A stretch of DNA of 64,000 nucleotides from CAZWES01 sp964632395 (lineage in GTDB: Bacteria; Patescibacteriota; Gracilibacteria; Peribacterales; Peribacteraceae): NCBI GenBank assembly GCA_964632395.1, contig CAZWES010000001.1:61855-125854 (forward strand), read 5' to 3'. The translations under genes were made by a program, and so were the position numbers. This document shows, one piece after another, positions 56,026 to 63,977 of this stretch; the first letter of the stretch is position 1, and each line of letters opens with the position of its first letter. The notes beneath the pieces were generated by a model that was not told where the DNA came from, made no database searches, and worked only from the letters and a program-made list of their open reading frames with translations.

Positions 56026-58908
56026 TTACTTTTTCTTCTTTTTCTTGAGCCCGCGAAGCGCCCCAGAAGGGCGCGAAGTGGGCTTCTTCTTTTTTACAGA
56101 CTTTTTGACCGGTTTTTTCTTGGGGGCGGGCTTTTTGGCTGCCTTTTTCACGGATCGCACCGGCGCAACTTTTTTCCCGGGACGCACCCCCTTTCCTTTT
56201 CCACCGAGTCGCACCCGCGGAGGGGTGCTCTGTTTTGTCTTACCTTGTTTTGATGACCGCGCGGATTTTTTATTTTTATCCAACCGCGCGGGTACCGAAC
56301 CCGCGCTACGTTTTTTCTCATCAATTTTCGCCTCGACGAGGTCGCTTTCTACACCCTCCTTTTTCATTTTCTTCTGCAGCTTAACCTCTTCCTTCTTTGC
56401 CTTCTCCAATGCCTTTTCGACCTTGCCTTCATCAATCTCACCTTCGTCCTCAAGAACAATGCTGATTGAGGCGACTTTATCGCTGCCTTTCATGCGCATG
56501 ATGATTACGCCCTGAGTTGCGCGGCCGCGCAGAGGAATATCGGCCAAGGCCATTCTGATAGCCTGGCCCTGACGGCTTATGCAAATGATGTCTCCTTTTT
56601 CTTCGCCGGTCAGTACGAATCCACCAACGATCAACCCAGTCTTAGGTGTGATGTTTGCAGCTTTTACTCCTGTGCCGCCACGGCCCTGAAGCCTGTACTC
56701 TGTCACCTTTGTCATTTTGCTGAGTCCATTTTCCATCACAACAAGCAGTGTGCAGAGATCGGGTAGCGGGATTGATGATGCTGCAATCAATTCATCATCC
56801 ATTGATAGTTTGATTCCACGGACTCCTGCAGCGTTTCTGCCCATTGGTCTTACATCTTTTTCCGGGAATCTGATTGCTTTGCCTTTCTTGCTCAAAAGGA
56901 AGAGCTGCTCCTGTCCGCTTGTTGCAATTGCCCATTTAAGCTCATCGCCTGCCGGTATCTTCTGCGCAATCAGGCCACTTCGGCGGATGTTTTCGAACTC
57001 ACTTATGTTGCAGCGCTTTACCTTTCCATGTTTTGTGGCAAGGAAGAGGAATTTCATTTCATCAAATTTCTTCAGGAGAATTGCAGTAACCTTTTCCTCA
57101 GGTTTAAGTTGCAGCAGGTTGATGATGTTTTGTCCTTTTGCAACGCGCGATCCCTGCGGAAGTTCATAAACCGGAATCTGGAACACTCGTCCGGTATTCG
57201 TAAAGCACAAAAGATCATCGTGGTTCATGGTGTAGAGCATCGTCTGAATCGCATCTTCCTCTTTGGTCGTCATACCCTTAACACCCTTGCCTCCGCGATG
57301 CTGTGCGCGGAATTGCTGTGGAGAAAGCCTTTTTACATACCCCTGTTCTGTCAGCGCAACAATCATTGGAGCATTTGGGATTGTATCTTTGGCAGAGAAC
57401 TCGCCGATTGCGCCCGCATGGATTTTAGTTCTTCTTGTGTCACCGTATTTCTCTTTCAAATCAGTGAGTTCCTTTTTGATGATTTTTGTAACTTTGGCTT
57501 TGCTTTTTAGAATTGATTCGCATTCCTCGATAAACTTCTTCTTTTCCTTGAGTTCATACTCGATTTTCTTTCTCTCAAGCCCAGCGAGAGTCTGCAAACG
57601 CATCTGCAGAATTGCATCGGCCTGAATCTCGGTCAGCTTGAACTTTTTGACCAGATTGACCTTGGCAATCTCTTTGGTTTCGCTCTTCTTGATCGCCTCG
57701 ATAACTTTATCGATGTTATCAAGTGCCTTCTTAAGTCCTTCCAGAATGTGAGCTCTCTCCTTCGCGCGATCTCGCTCCCACGTGACTCTTCTCACTGTCA
57801 CCTCTCTCCTGTGCTCCAAAAAGATTTCCAGTATTTCCTTAAGATTCAAAAGTCTTGGCTGCAATCCATCGGCAAGTGCAATCATATTGAAGCTGAAACT
57901 CGATTGCAGAGGAGTGTGTTTAAAGTAGGAATTCAGAACTTTTTGCGGATAGCTGTCTTTCTTCAGGTCTATTACTATCCTGATCCCCTCGCGGTTACTC
58001 TCGTCACGGATATCACTCACGCCCTGTACAACCTTCTTCTGCACAAGTTCCGCCATCCTTTCTATCAAAGACGCTTTGTTCACTTGGTACGGAATCTCGC
58101 TGATTACGATTCTGTGCTTTCCTTTAACTTCTTCTATTTCTGCTATTCCGCGGACCGGCACGGAACCACGTCCCGTCAGATAAGCAGCCTTAAGCGTCTT
58201 CTTATCAAAAATTTCGCCACCGGTTGGGAAATCAGGCCCCTTCACAAATTTCAAAAGATCTTCGATCGGGATTTTCGGATCATCGGAGAGAGCATGCAGT
58301 GCATCCACAAGTTCACCAAGGTTGTGCGGTGGAATGTTCGTTGCCATTCCGACTGCAATTCCTGCCGTCCCATTGAGGAGAAGCTGTGGGACTTTTGTTG
58401 GTAGAACGGAAGGCTCTTTTCTCGTGTTGTCGTAGTTCGGATGAAAATCTACCGTGTCTTTTTCGATGTCCTGCAGCATTTCCTCTGAAAGTTTTTCCAT
58501 TTTCGCTTCCGTGTAACGCATGGCAGCAGGGGAATCCCCGTCAATGGATCCGAAGTTGCCCTGACCGTTAACAAGCGTGTACCTGAGCGAAAAATCCTGC
58601 GCCATTCTCGCAAGTGCATCATAGATTGAGGAATCACCGTGCGGGTGATACTTACCAAGAACATCACCGACCACACGCGCAGATTTGAGGAACTTTGCAG
58701 TGTGCTTAAGCCCCAGCTGATTCATGGAATGCAGAATTCTCCTGTGTACCGGCTTAAGCCCGTCCCGGGCATCAGGCAGCGCCCTCGCCATAATCACGCT
58801 CATTGCGTAGCTTAGGTAGCTCTCCTCCATTTCCGCCACTATGGGCCGTGGCTGCAGCCTGCCTTCCGAGAATAGAGTTTGCTGTGGTGGGGCGGGGGAT
58901 TTTGGCAT
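56026..58908 (-). CDS. gyrA: DNA gyrase subunit A
   Basis: The 960-residue protein has MSVIMARALPDARDGLKPVHRRIL, the active-site tyrosine in PAAMRYTEAKM (near residue 128), and the GyrA-box region with QHRGGKGVKGM near residue 540. The beta-propeller repeats follow. A Lys-rich tail of ~95 residues after the C-terminal domain (KKAAKKPAPKKKPVKKSVKKKK) makes it longer than the usual ~830-900. The tail contains two palindrome-derived segments (RSAGSVPARL and RPSGALRGL) encoded by REP-like insertions. No clear Shine-Dalgarno site is seen. Confidence 0.96.
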   Translation of the reverse strand: MPKSPAPPQQTLFSEGRLQPRPIVAEMEESYLSYAMSVIMARALPDARDGLKPVHRRILHSMNQLGLKHTAKFLKSARVVGDVLGKYHPHGDSSIYDALARMAQDFSLRYTLVNGQGNFGSIDGDSPAAMRYTEAKMEKLSEEMLQDIEKDTVDFHPNYDNTRKEPSVLPTKVPQLLLNGTAGIAVGMATNIPPHNLGELVDALHALSDDPKIPIEDLLKFVKGPDFPTGGEIFDKKTLKAAYLTGRGSVPVRGIAEIEEVKGKHRIVISEIPYQVNKASLIERMAELVQKKVVQGVSDIRDESNREGIRIVIDLKKDSYPQKVLNSYFKHTPLQSSFSFNMIALADGLQPRLLNLKEILEIFLEHRREVTVRRVTWERDRAKERAHILEGLKKALDNIDKVIEAIKKSETKEIAKVNLVKKFKLTEIQADAILQMRLQTLAGLERKKIEYELKEKKKFIEECESILKSKAKVTKIIKKELTDLKEKYGDTRRTKIHAGAIGEFSAKDTIPNAPMIVALTEQGYVKRLSPQQFRAQHRGGKGVKGMTTKEEDAIQTMLYTMNHDDLLCFTNTGRVFQIPVYELPQGSRVAKGQNIINLLQLKPEEKVTAILLKKFDEMKFLFLATKHGKVKRCNISEFENIRRSGLIAQKIPAGDELKWAIATSGQEQLFLLSKKGKAIRFPEKDVRPMGRNAAGVRGIKLSMDDELIAASSIPLPDLCTLLVVMENGLSKMTKVTEYRLQGRGGTGVKAANITPKTGLIVGGFVLTGEEKGDIICISRQGQAIRMALADIPLRGRATQGVIIMRMKGSDKVASISIVLEDEGEIDEGKVEKALEKAKKEEVKLQKKMKKEGVESDLVEAKIDEKKRSAGSVPARLDKNKKSARSSKQGKTKQSTPPRVRLGGKGKGVRPGKKVAPVRSVKKAAKKPAPKKKPVKKSVKKKKPTSRPSGALRGLKKKKKK
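56049..56083. repeat. REP-like palindrome in the gyrA 3' end
   Basis: GC-rich inverted arms (GCGCCC/GGGCGC) in the sequence between GCCCGCGAAG and GCGCGAAGTG. It is read as part of the GyrA tail and is similar to the block at 52.1 kb. Confidence 0.55.
56282..56310. repeat. REP-like palindrome inside gyrA
   Basis: GCGCGGGT and ACCCGCGC arms with a 5-base loop, starting CGTAGCGCGG on the minus strand. Very similar to the element in polX at 12293-12324 except for one base. Read in frame as RSAGSVPARL. Confidence 0.7.
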
Positions 58909-59028
58909 TTTGGAGGATCAGTCACCTAAAAGTTCCGGCATAGTGTAGGGGAAAATGAGGGAAATGGGAAGAACTTCTACCCTCTCATTCGCTTCAATTT
59001 TGTGTTGACTGTTAGTGTCTGGCTCGTC

Positions 59029-59355
59029 ATGAAAAGAACCCCGATATATTTTCAGCTGGAGATAGGTGGTCTAAATGGAGGGGGTGGAGAGCCGGATGTA
59101 GAACAGTGCTACCCCAATGATGTTTTAAGTGATGAAACTATTGCTGAGATAGGAAGGAAGATAGCTGCCCTGAGTGGTGTTAGAGATGAGGTGCAAAGAG
59201 TGGTTGAGTCCGGAAAGGCAACGGATCCACAAACAGGGAAAGAAATTGATCATAGATTCGGAGAAAATCGTGCAAGAGATGGAATGATACTGGAGGCGAT
59301 GCTTGCTAAGGCGGCGGGTGATAATGTGGTTCTTTGCAATGATCACTGGATATAG
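59029..59355 (+). CDS. Hypothetical protein
   Basis: The 108-residue product is not recognised. It is soluble and contains a Gly-rich start (LEIGGLNGGGGEPDVEQCYPNDV), then alternating helix (DETIAEIGRKIAAL, VRDEVQRVVESGKA) and an acidic end. The start is ATG 59029 (the frame opens at 59002, which is near a promoter-like TTGACT). It is 13 bases from rsmI on the same strand, so they may share a message. Confidence 0.5.
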   Translation: MKRTPIYFQLEIGGLNGGGGEPDVEQCYPNDVLSDETIAEIGRKIAALSGVRDEVQRVVESGKATDPQTGKEIDHRFGENRARDGMILEAMLAKAAGDNVVLCNDHWI

Positions 59356-59360
59356 TGTGA

Positions 59361-59366
59361 TATAAT
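59361..59366 (+). promoter_or_regulatory. -10 box of rsmI
   Basis: A perfect TATAAT 8 bases before a GTG at 59375 and only 2 bases before the GTG at 59369. This favours 59375 as the real start. Confidence 0.4.
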
Positions 59367-59368
59367 AT

Positions 59369-60049
59369 GTGTCGGTGCTCTCGATAGTTTCCACTCCAAT
59401 CGGAAACCTTGGTGATATAAGCGACCGTGCGCGCGAGACCATAATCAAGTGCAATGCAATTATTTGTGAGGATACAAGGGTCACTGGAAAGCTTCTCAAA
59501 TTACTTGGATTCCCGAAAAAGGAACTCAAGTCATTTCACTCATATTCAAATAAAAAGAAGATAGATCACTTCGTGGATAGACTGAAAAAAGGAGAGCATC
59601 TGATTCTGGTTTCTGATGCCGGAACGCCGGGAATTTCGGATCCGGGCTATGGTCTCGTCTCCTCAGCGCGTGATGCTGGTATCAGAGTCGAGGTCATCCC
59701 CGGCCCCTCCGCTTTTCTTGCGGCACTTTCCGTTTCGGGGCTTCCCATTAATGAATTTGTGTATCTGGGTTTTCTTCCGGTCAAAAAGAAGCGCAGAACC
59801 ATTCTGGAAGGCATCCGCAACGAGTACCGCACCGTGGTTTTCTACGAGTCACCTCACAGGATCGAGAAGACTCTTTCTGAGCTTGTTGATGTACTTTCCG
59901 ATCAAACAATGCGAATGCTGGTCATTTGCCGCGAATTAACCAAAATGCACGAGGAGGTCATTGGGACAACCATTGGGGATGTTCTTGATGAGGTTCTGCC
60001 ATCACTTACCAAAAAAGGAGAGTTCTGTCTGGTGCTTGGGCCTTTGTAG
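59369..60049 (+). CDS. rsmI: 16S rRNA (cytidine1402-2'-O)-methyltransferase RsmI
   Basis: RsmI methylates C1402 of 16S rRNA with SAM. The 226-residue protein has the SAM-binding STPIGNLGDISDRARETI and CEDTRVTGKLL, LVSDAGTPGISDPGYGLV near residue 85, and late FYESPHRIEKTL and ICRELTKMHEEVIG motifs. It is about 50 residues shorter than most homologs at the C-terminus but carries all core motifs. The start is GTG at 59369 or, better matched to family starts, GTG 59375 (LSIVSTPIG). Confidence 0.93.
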   Translation: MSVLSIVSTPIGNLGDISDRARETIIKCNAIICEDTRVTGKLLKLLGFPKKELKSFHSYSNKKKIDHFVDRLKKGEHLILVSDAGTPGISDPGYGLVSSARDAGIRVEVIPGPSAFLAALSVSGLPINEFVYLGFLPVKKKRRTILEGIRNEYRTVVFYESPHRIEKTLSELVDVLSDQTMRMLVICRELTKMHEEVIGTTIGDVLDEVLPSLTKKGEFCLVLGPL

Positions 60050-60051
60050 TT

Positions 60052-61041
60052 CTACTCATCCAACTCCCCGACTAAATTCTTCTCCATCATCTTCTGGAGC
60101 TTATCGGGGTTTTTGGTTTGTGTGAGCGCCCACATCAACTTAACCGTTGCACACTCATACGTCAGATCTTTGCCGGAGATGATCCCCATTTGTTCAAGCA
60201 GAAGCTGCTTTTTGTACTTGTGCAAATCAACCATGCTGTTTAAAACCTGAGAGGTCATAACAATTGGGATCTTCTTTTCGGTCAGTTTTTTAACCCACGG
60301 GAACAAGTATTTTGGGATCATTCCAGGGCCATAGCTCCTCATTACAACTCCGTGGAACCCTGCGTTCAGCGTTGCTTCGAGAAAGTTCTCCGAAATTCCG
60401 GGATGTAGAGTTAAAAGCGTCACATTCTTATCAAAAGTGGGAGAGCACTTAAGGGTTCTTTTTCTTCTCACTATCCTCCATGGCTGCAGCTCAAAATCGC
60501 TTGCAAATGTTGCAAGTGGCGGGAACCGGGTGCTTTTGAAAGTTTTGTACACAGATTCGTGCACTTTCTTCGCGCGGCATCCCCTCAAGACTCGTGGCCC
60601 AAGTGTGATGCAGACTTCTGCAATATCAAGCTGTGCGGCACGGATTGCGTAAACCAAATTTCTACGAGCATCACTTGCAAGGTCATTTATTGGGAGGAGT
60701 GCTCCAGTAAAAACTATTGGCTTACTTAAGCCCTGCAGTGCGAAACTCAAGGCACAGGCTGTGTAGGCCATTGTGTTCGTTCCGTGTACGACCACGAACC
60801 CTTCGTACTGGTTATAAATTTTTTCAATCGTCCGTGCGAGCTCAATCCAGACTTCCGGAGTAATATCCGATGACCCGATATTTGCAACGGGAAAAAATTC
60901 CAGGGCAACTTCTTTTTGCAGTTCCGGAAGAAAGCGATGTATTTCACCAAGGGATTCCATAGGCTCAATCCGGCCTGTCTTCTGATTCATTATCATTCCG
61001 ATTGATCCGCCGACGTAGAGGAGAGCGATTTTGGGTCTCAT
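60052..61041 (-). CDS. Type I L-asparaginase homolog with altered active site
   Basis: The 329-residue protein matches type I asparaginase/GatD-like enzymes: LLYVGGSIGMIMN at the N-terminus, VVHGTNTMAYTACALSF near residue 82, LRGCRAKKVHESVYKTF near residue 155 (Lys present) and MRSYGPGMIPK near 230. Two catalytic positions differ: the usual nucleophile Thr of GGTI is Ser (GGSI), and the Asp of HGTDTM is Asn (HGTNTM). A Ser nucleophile may still work; the Asn change may lower activity. It could be a deamidase with altered substrate. It is divergent from ruvA, convergent with rsmI. Confidence 0.85.
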   Translation of the reverse strand: MRPKIALLYVGGSIGMIMNQKTGRIEPMESLGEIHRFLPELQKEVALEFFPVANIGSSDITPEVWIELARTIEKIYNQYEGFVVVHGTNTMAYTACALSFALQGLSKPIVFTGALLPINDLASDARRNLVYAIRAAQLDIAEVCITLGPRVLRGCRAKKVHESVYKTFKSTRFPPLATFASDFELQPWRIVRRKRTLKCSPTFDKNVTLLTLHPGISENFLEATLNAGFHGVVMRSYGPGMIPKYLFPWVKKLTEKKIPIVMTSQVLNSMVDLHKYKKQLLLEQMGIISGKDLTYECATVKLMWALTQTKNPDKLQKMMEKNLVGELDE

Positions 61042-61049
61042 TGCCGGAG

Positions 61050-61071
61050 AGCATAGCGGGCGTGTTACAAT
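61050..61071. promoter_or_regulatory. Divergent promoters between ansA-like and ruvA
   Basis: Minus -10 TATGCT (61050-61055), 8 bases before the asparaginase ATG (61041); plus -10 TACAAT (61066-61071), 6 bases before the ruvA ATG (61078). Thus a 36-base gap serves both genes. Confidence 0.5.
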
Positions 61072-61077
61072 AACTCC

Positions 61078-61656
61078 ATGATTTCCTCCCTAAAAGGCAC
61101 CGTTACAAAACACGAGCTTCCTCTGATAACAATCGACGTACAGGGAGTTGGCTACGAGGTGCAATGCACGCAGGGATTGTGGGAGAAATTGGAGGAGGGG
61201 AGCGAGGCTCAGATTTTTATCTACACCTTTGTTCGTGAGGATCGTCTGGAGCTTTTTGGCTTTGCATCACAGAGTGAGAAAAAGTTATTCACTCACTTCC
61301 TATCCGTTCCCGGAGTTGGTCCGCGAATGGCACTCAATGTTTGTTCAGTTCCGATGAATGTTTTGGCCCATGCGGTTGAGCATGAGGACACGCGATCACT
61401 TTCTAATTTGAAGGGGGTCGGGAAGAAAATGGCAGAGAAGCTTTTGCTGGAACTTCAATCGCTTGCGGAAAAGGGAGTTCTGGTTTCATCAGAATCCGGA
61501 TCATCTGCAATTCCTGCAGAGGTTGATGAGGATGCACTGGAGGCTCTGGCAAATCTGGGATATGACAGAAGATCTGTTCTGAAGAAGCTTAAGGAGGTGC
61601 CGGGGGATGTTGAGACGACGGAAGAGAGGGTTAAGCATGTGTTGCAAGTCCTGTAG
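61078..61656 (+). CDS. ruvA: Holliday junction helicase subunit RuvA
   Basis: RuvA binds Holliday junctions for branch migration with RuvB. The 192-residue protein has an N-terminal OB domain (SLKGTVTKHELPLITIDVQGVGYEVQ). Two helix-hairpin-helix motifs (SVPGVGPRMALNVCSVP and LKGVGKKMAEKLLLEL) and the C-terminal domain III (VDEDALEALANLGYDRRSVLKKLKEV) complete it. Length is standard. TACAAT ends 6 bases before the ATG, so the message is probably leaderless. No ruvB or ruvC is in this window. Confidence 0.95.
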   Translation: MISSLKGTVTKHELPLITIDVQGVGYEVQCTQGLWEKLEEGSEAQIFIYTFVREDRLELFGFASQSEKKLFTHFLSVPGVGPRMALNVCSVPMNVLAHAVEHEDTRSLSNLKGVGKKMAEKLLLELQSLAEKGVLVSSESGSSAIPAEVDEDALEALANLGYDRRSVLKKLKEVPGDVETTEERVKHVLQVL

Positions 61657-61659
61657 TTC

Positions 61660-61772
61660 AAGTACCAAATTCCAAATCCCAAAAGAATTTCAAATCCCAA
61701 ATTTCAAGGGGGCCAATGGTTTTGGATTTTGAAATTTGGGATTCTTTTGGAATTTGGTGCTTGGAATTTGGC
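61660..61772. repeat. AATTTCCAAA-type word-repeat block
   Basis: Direct and inverted copies of CCAAATTCCAAATCCC and GGAATTTGGTGCTTGG words; the right half is largely the reverse complement of the left. It sits between ruvA and pgi and is the same class as 63108-63215. Confidence 0.8.
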
Positions 61773-61820
61773 TCTTATGCGTACACGCCATTACAATCCT
61801 ATGCTACAGTACCTTCCCAC

Positions 61821-63101
61821 ATGCTTACCCTAGATATCACTGGCACCCTCGCAAAGGTAATCACGCCTTCGCTCGGAATACCCGAGAACGATATATCTAC
61901 CATCAGAAACACACTTTTGAGTTATGTGAAGGATTTTCTTAAGGAGCGTGAAGGTGGAGATCACAAATGGGCGATGGCTCCGTATGATCAAGAAACTTTT
62001 GATCAAGTTGAAGAGTTTGTTCACGGGCTTCGCAAAGAGAAAATTCAGACGGTTCTTTGGATTGGTATTGGTGGCTCAGGTTTGGGTCCGCGAGCTATCA
62101 AAGAAGTATTTGAATCCGCGAATACTCCCGAACTCATAATCATCGACACAATTGATCCTGCTGTAATTTCTGAAGAACTCAAAATGGTTGAGTGGGATCG
62201 CACACTTGTCGTGGTCGCAAGCAAATCCGGTGGAACGCTGGAGCCAATGAGTGCGTTCTTCCTGATTGAAGAAAAGCTTGTGCAGGCAGTCGGTGAAGAA
62301 GTTGCAGAGCACAGGATTGTTGCGATCACAGATCCAAAGGAAGGTGCGCTTAAGAAATATGCTGATGAAAAAGGATATGCGACTCTTCCAATTCATTCGG
62401 ATATTGGTGGGCGATACTCCATCTTTACTCCAATTGGACTCCTGCCCATCATGCTGCTTGGCGGTGATGCTGGCGCATTCATCCGTGGTGCAAAAGAAAT
62501 GGATACTGTGTGCCAGAACTCGGAGCTTGCAGAAAACCCCGCGGCGCAACTTGCGGCAATTCAGTTCCTTCTGGATACAAAAAGGAATTATCTGATACGC
62601 GTTGTGATGCCGTATGCAACGCGCCTGCAATCTCTTGGGAGATGGGAGCAGCAGCTCTTGGCAGAAAGTTTGGGTAAGACAGAAGCATATGGTCCATCAC
62701 CTGTTGCCGGAATCGGTACCCAGGATCAGCACTCTATGCTCCAGCAGTGGGTTCAGGGCAGGCGAGTTGCATGGCACCTCTTTATACGTGAGGAAGAAAA
62801 GGAACGTGTGAATCTTCCACAGATACCAATCGAAAAACTTTCCTACCTTTCGGGTAAAGGGTTGGGTCAGATTTTGGATGCGCTATACGAGGGAACAGCA
62901 CAATCACTCACTGTAGCAAAGCGTCCACATGCAACTATCACTTTGCCAAGGCTTGATGAGTATCACTTGGGTCAACTAATGTTCCTATTCATGACCGAGG
63001 TCGTATTGCTTGGAAAGCTGTATAGAGTTGATCCGTATGGGCAACCGGGAGTAGAGATGGGCAAAAGAATCGCTAAAGACCTGCTTTCGAAGGGCGTCTA
63101 G
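61821..63101 (+). CDS. pgi: Glucose-6-phosphate isomerase
   Basis: Pgi interconverts glucose 6-phosphate and fructose 6-phosphate. The ~426-residue protein has IGIGGSGLGPRAIKEVFES near residue 75, VVASKSGGTLEPMSAFFLIEEKL near 130, SDIGGRYSIFTPIGLLPIMLLGG near 190, and GIGTQDQHSMLQQWVQGR near 300. This shorter form resembles the archaeal-like/bacterial short PGIs. ATG 61821 begins at the family start; the frame to 61716 lies in the repeat block. Two promoter-like pairs (TTGGCT, 18 bases, TACAAT at 61792-61797; TACAGT at 61805-61810) lie upstream. Confidence 0.93.
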   Translation: MLTLDITGTLAKVITPSLGIPENDISTIRNTLLSYVKDFLKEREGGDHKWAMAPYDQETFDQVEEFVHGLRKEKIQTVLWIGIGGSGLGPRAIKEVFESANTPELIIIDTIDPAVISEELKMVEWDRTLVVVASKSGGTLEPMSAFFLIEEKLVQAVGEEVAEHRIVAITDPKEGALKKYADEKGYATLPIHSDIGGRYSIFTPIGLLPIMLLGGDAGAFIRGAKEMDTVCQNSELAENPAAQLAAIQFLLDTKRNYLIRVVMPYATRLQSLGRWEQQLLAESLGKTEAYGPSPVAGIGTQDQHSMLQQWVQGRRVAWHLFIREEEKERVNLPQIPIEKLSYLSGKGLGQILDALYEGTAQSLTVAKRPHATITLPRLDEYHLGQLMFLFMTEVVLLGKLYRVDPYGQPGVEMGKRIAKDLLSKGV

Positions 63102-63107
63102 GGTTAT

Positions 63108-63215
63108 CAAATTCCAAGCACCAAGCACCAAAAGAATCTCAAATCTCAAATTCCAAAACTCTTTGAGATTTGTAATTTGGAATTCTTTTGGAATTTGGAA
63201 TTTGGTGCTTGGAGC
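63108..63215. repeat. AATTTCCAAA-type word-repeat block, second copy
   Basis: Inverted words such as CCAAGCACCAAAAGAATC and TTCTTTTGGAATTTGG, close relatives of the block at 61660-61772. It lies between pgi and trxA. Confidence 0.8.
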
Positions 63216-63223
63216 TTTATCGG

Positions 63224-63252
63224 TTGAATAAACGCCAAATCCCAGCTACAGT
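63224..63252 (+). promoter_or_regulatory. Promoter of trxA
   Basis: TTGAAT (63224-63229), 17 bases, TACAGT (63247-63252). The ATG at 63276 is about 17 bases past the predicted start, so this message has a short leader, unlike many others here. Confidence 0.5.
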
Positions 63253-63275
63253 CTATCCATCTTCCCAATACTCCT

Positions 63276-63590
63276 ATGACCGAAGTTACAGATGCAACAT
63301 TTGAGGCAGAAGTCCTGAAAAGCGAGGCCCCCGTTCTTGTAGATTTCTGGGCGCCGTGGTGCGGCCCATGCAAATCCATGCTTCCTGTTATTGAGGAAGT
63401 TGCAAAGGATTACGAGGGCAAAGTGAAGATCGTTAAAGTAAACGTGGATGAAAATGCCGAAACTCCACAGCAGTTCAATGTGATGAGCATCCCATCATTC
63501 TTTGTATTCAAGGGCGGAGAAGTGGCGGCGAATTTTGTGGGGGTGAAGACTAAAGAATTTATAGCGGAGGAGTTGGATAAGGTTTTATAA
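63276..63590 (+). CDS. trxA: Thioredoxin
   Basis: The 104-residue protein is a standard thioredoxin with WCGPC at residues 28-32 in FWAPWCGPCKSML, DENAETPQQFNVMSIPSFFVFKGGE with the cis-Pro region, and the usual KEFIAEEL ending. It reduces disulfides in the cytoplasm. Two DsbA-like oxidases for the outer face are elsewhere in the window. The gene is followed by a small membrane gene one base past its stop, so they are co-transcribed. Confidence 0.96.
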   Translation: MTEVTDATFEAEVLKSEAPVLVDFWAPWCGPCKSMLPVIEEVAKDYEGKVKIVKVNVDENAETPQQFNVMSIPSFFVFKGGEVAANFVGVKTKEFIAEELDKVL

Positions 63591-63591
63591 C

Positions 63592-63855
63592 ATGTTCAAA
63601 GGCCTCCTCGCCATCGTCGCCTCATTCCTGCTCATCAAATACCGTGAGAGGATCGTTGGGATGACAGGAAAATTCGGTTGGGCAGAAAAGTTTTTGGGAA
63701 TGGGGGGCACTTACCGTTTTTTCATCATCCTCGGAGTGGTTACTTTTCTTTGGGGAGTTGCATCCATCACGGGTACAACGGATGTTCTGCTCAAGCCGCT
63801 TGGAGGGGTTTTCTTTCCGGGGGGCGGAGGAGAAATTGAGAATACAGGTTTCTGA
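63592..63855 (+). CDS. Small membrane protein
   Basis: The 87-residue protein has a hydrophobic N-terminus (LLAIVASFLLI), then a basic loop with KYRERIVGMTGKFGWAEKFLGMGG and a second helix (YRFFIILGVVTFLWGVASI). Its end is Gly-rich (GGVFFPGGGGEIE). It starts one base after trxA's stop. The family is unknown; similar short proteins occur beside trxA in CPR genomes, but the role is not established. Confidence 0.6.
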   Translation: MFKGLLAIVASFLLIKYRERIVGMTGKFGWAEKFLGMGGTYRFFIILGVVTFLWGVASITGTTDVLLKPLGGVFFPGGGGEIENTGF

Positions 63856-63900
63856 AAAAATGGATGCACGGATTGTTTTGCATGTGTATTATTGTTGTGT

Positions 63901-63977
63901 GGGGCTGTAGCTCAGCTGGCTAGAGCACCGCGTTTGCAACGCGGGGGTCAGGAGTTCGAATCTCCTCAGCTCCACCA
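63901..63977 (+). tRNA. tRNA-Ala(TGC)
   Basis: Acceptor GGGGCTG pairs with CAGCTCC followed by ACCA, again with the G3:U70 alanine mark. The anticodon loop is TTTGCAA (anticodon TGC). CCA is encoded. It shares most of its body with the tRNA-Ala(CGC) at 7346-7422. Confidence 0.95.
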
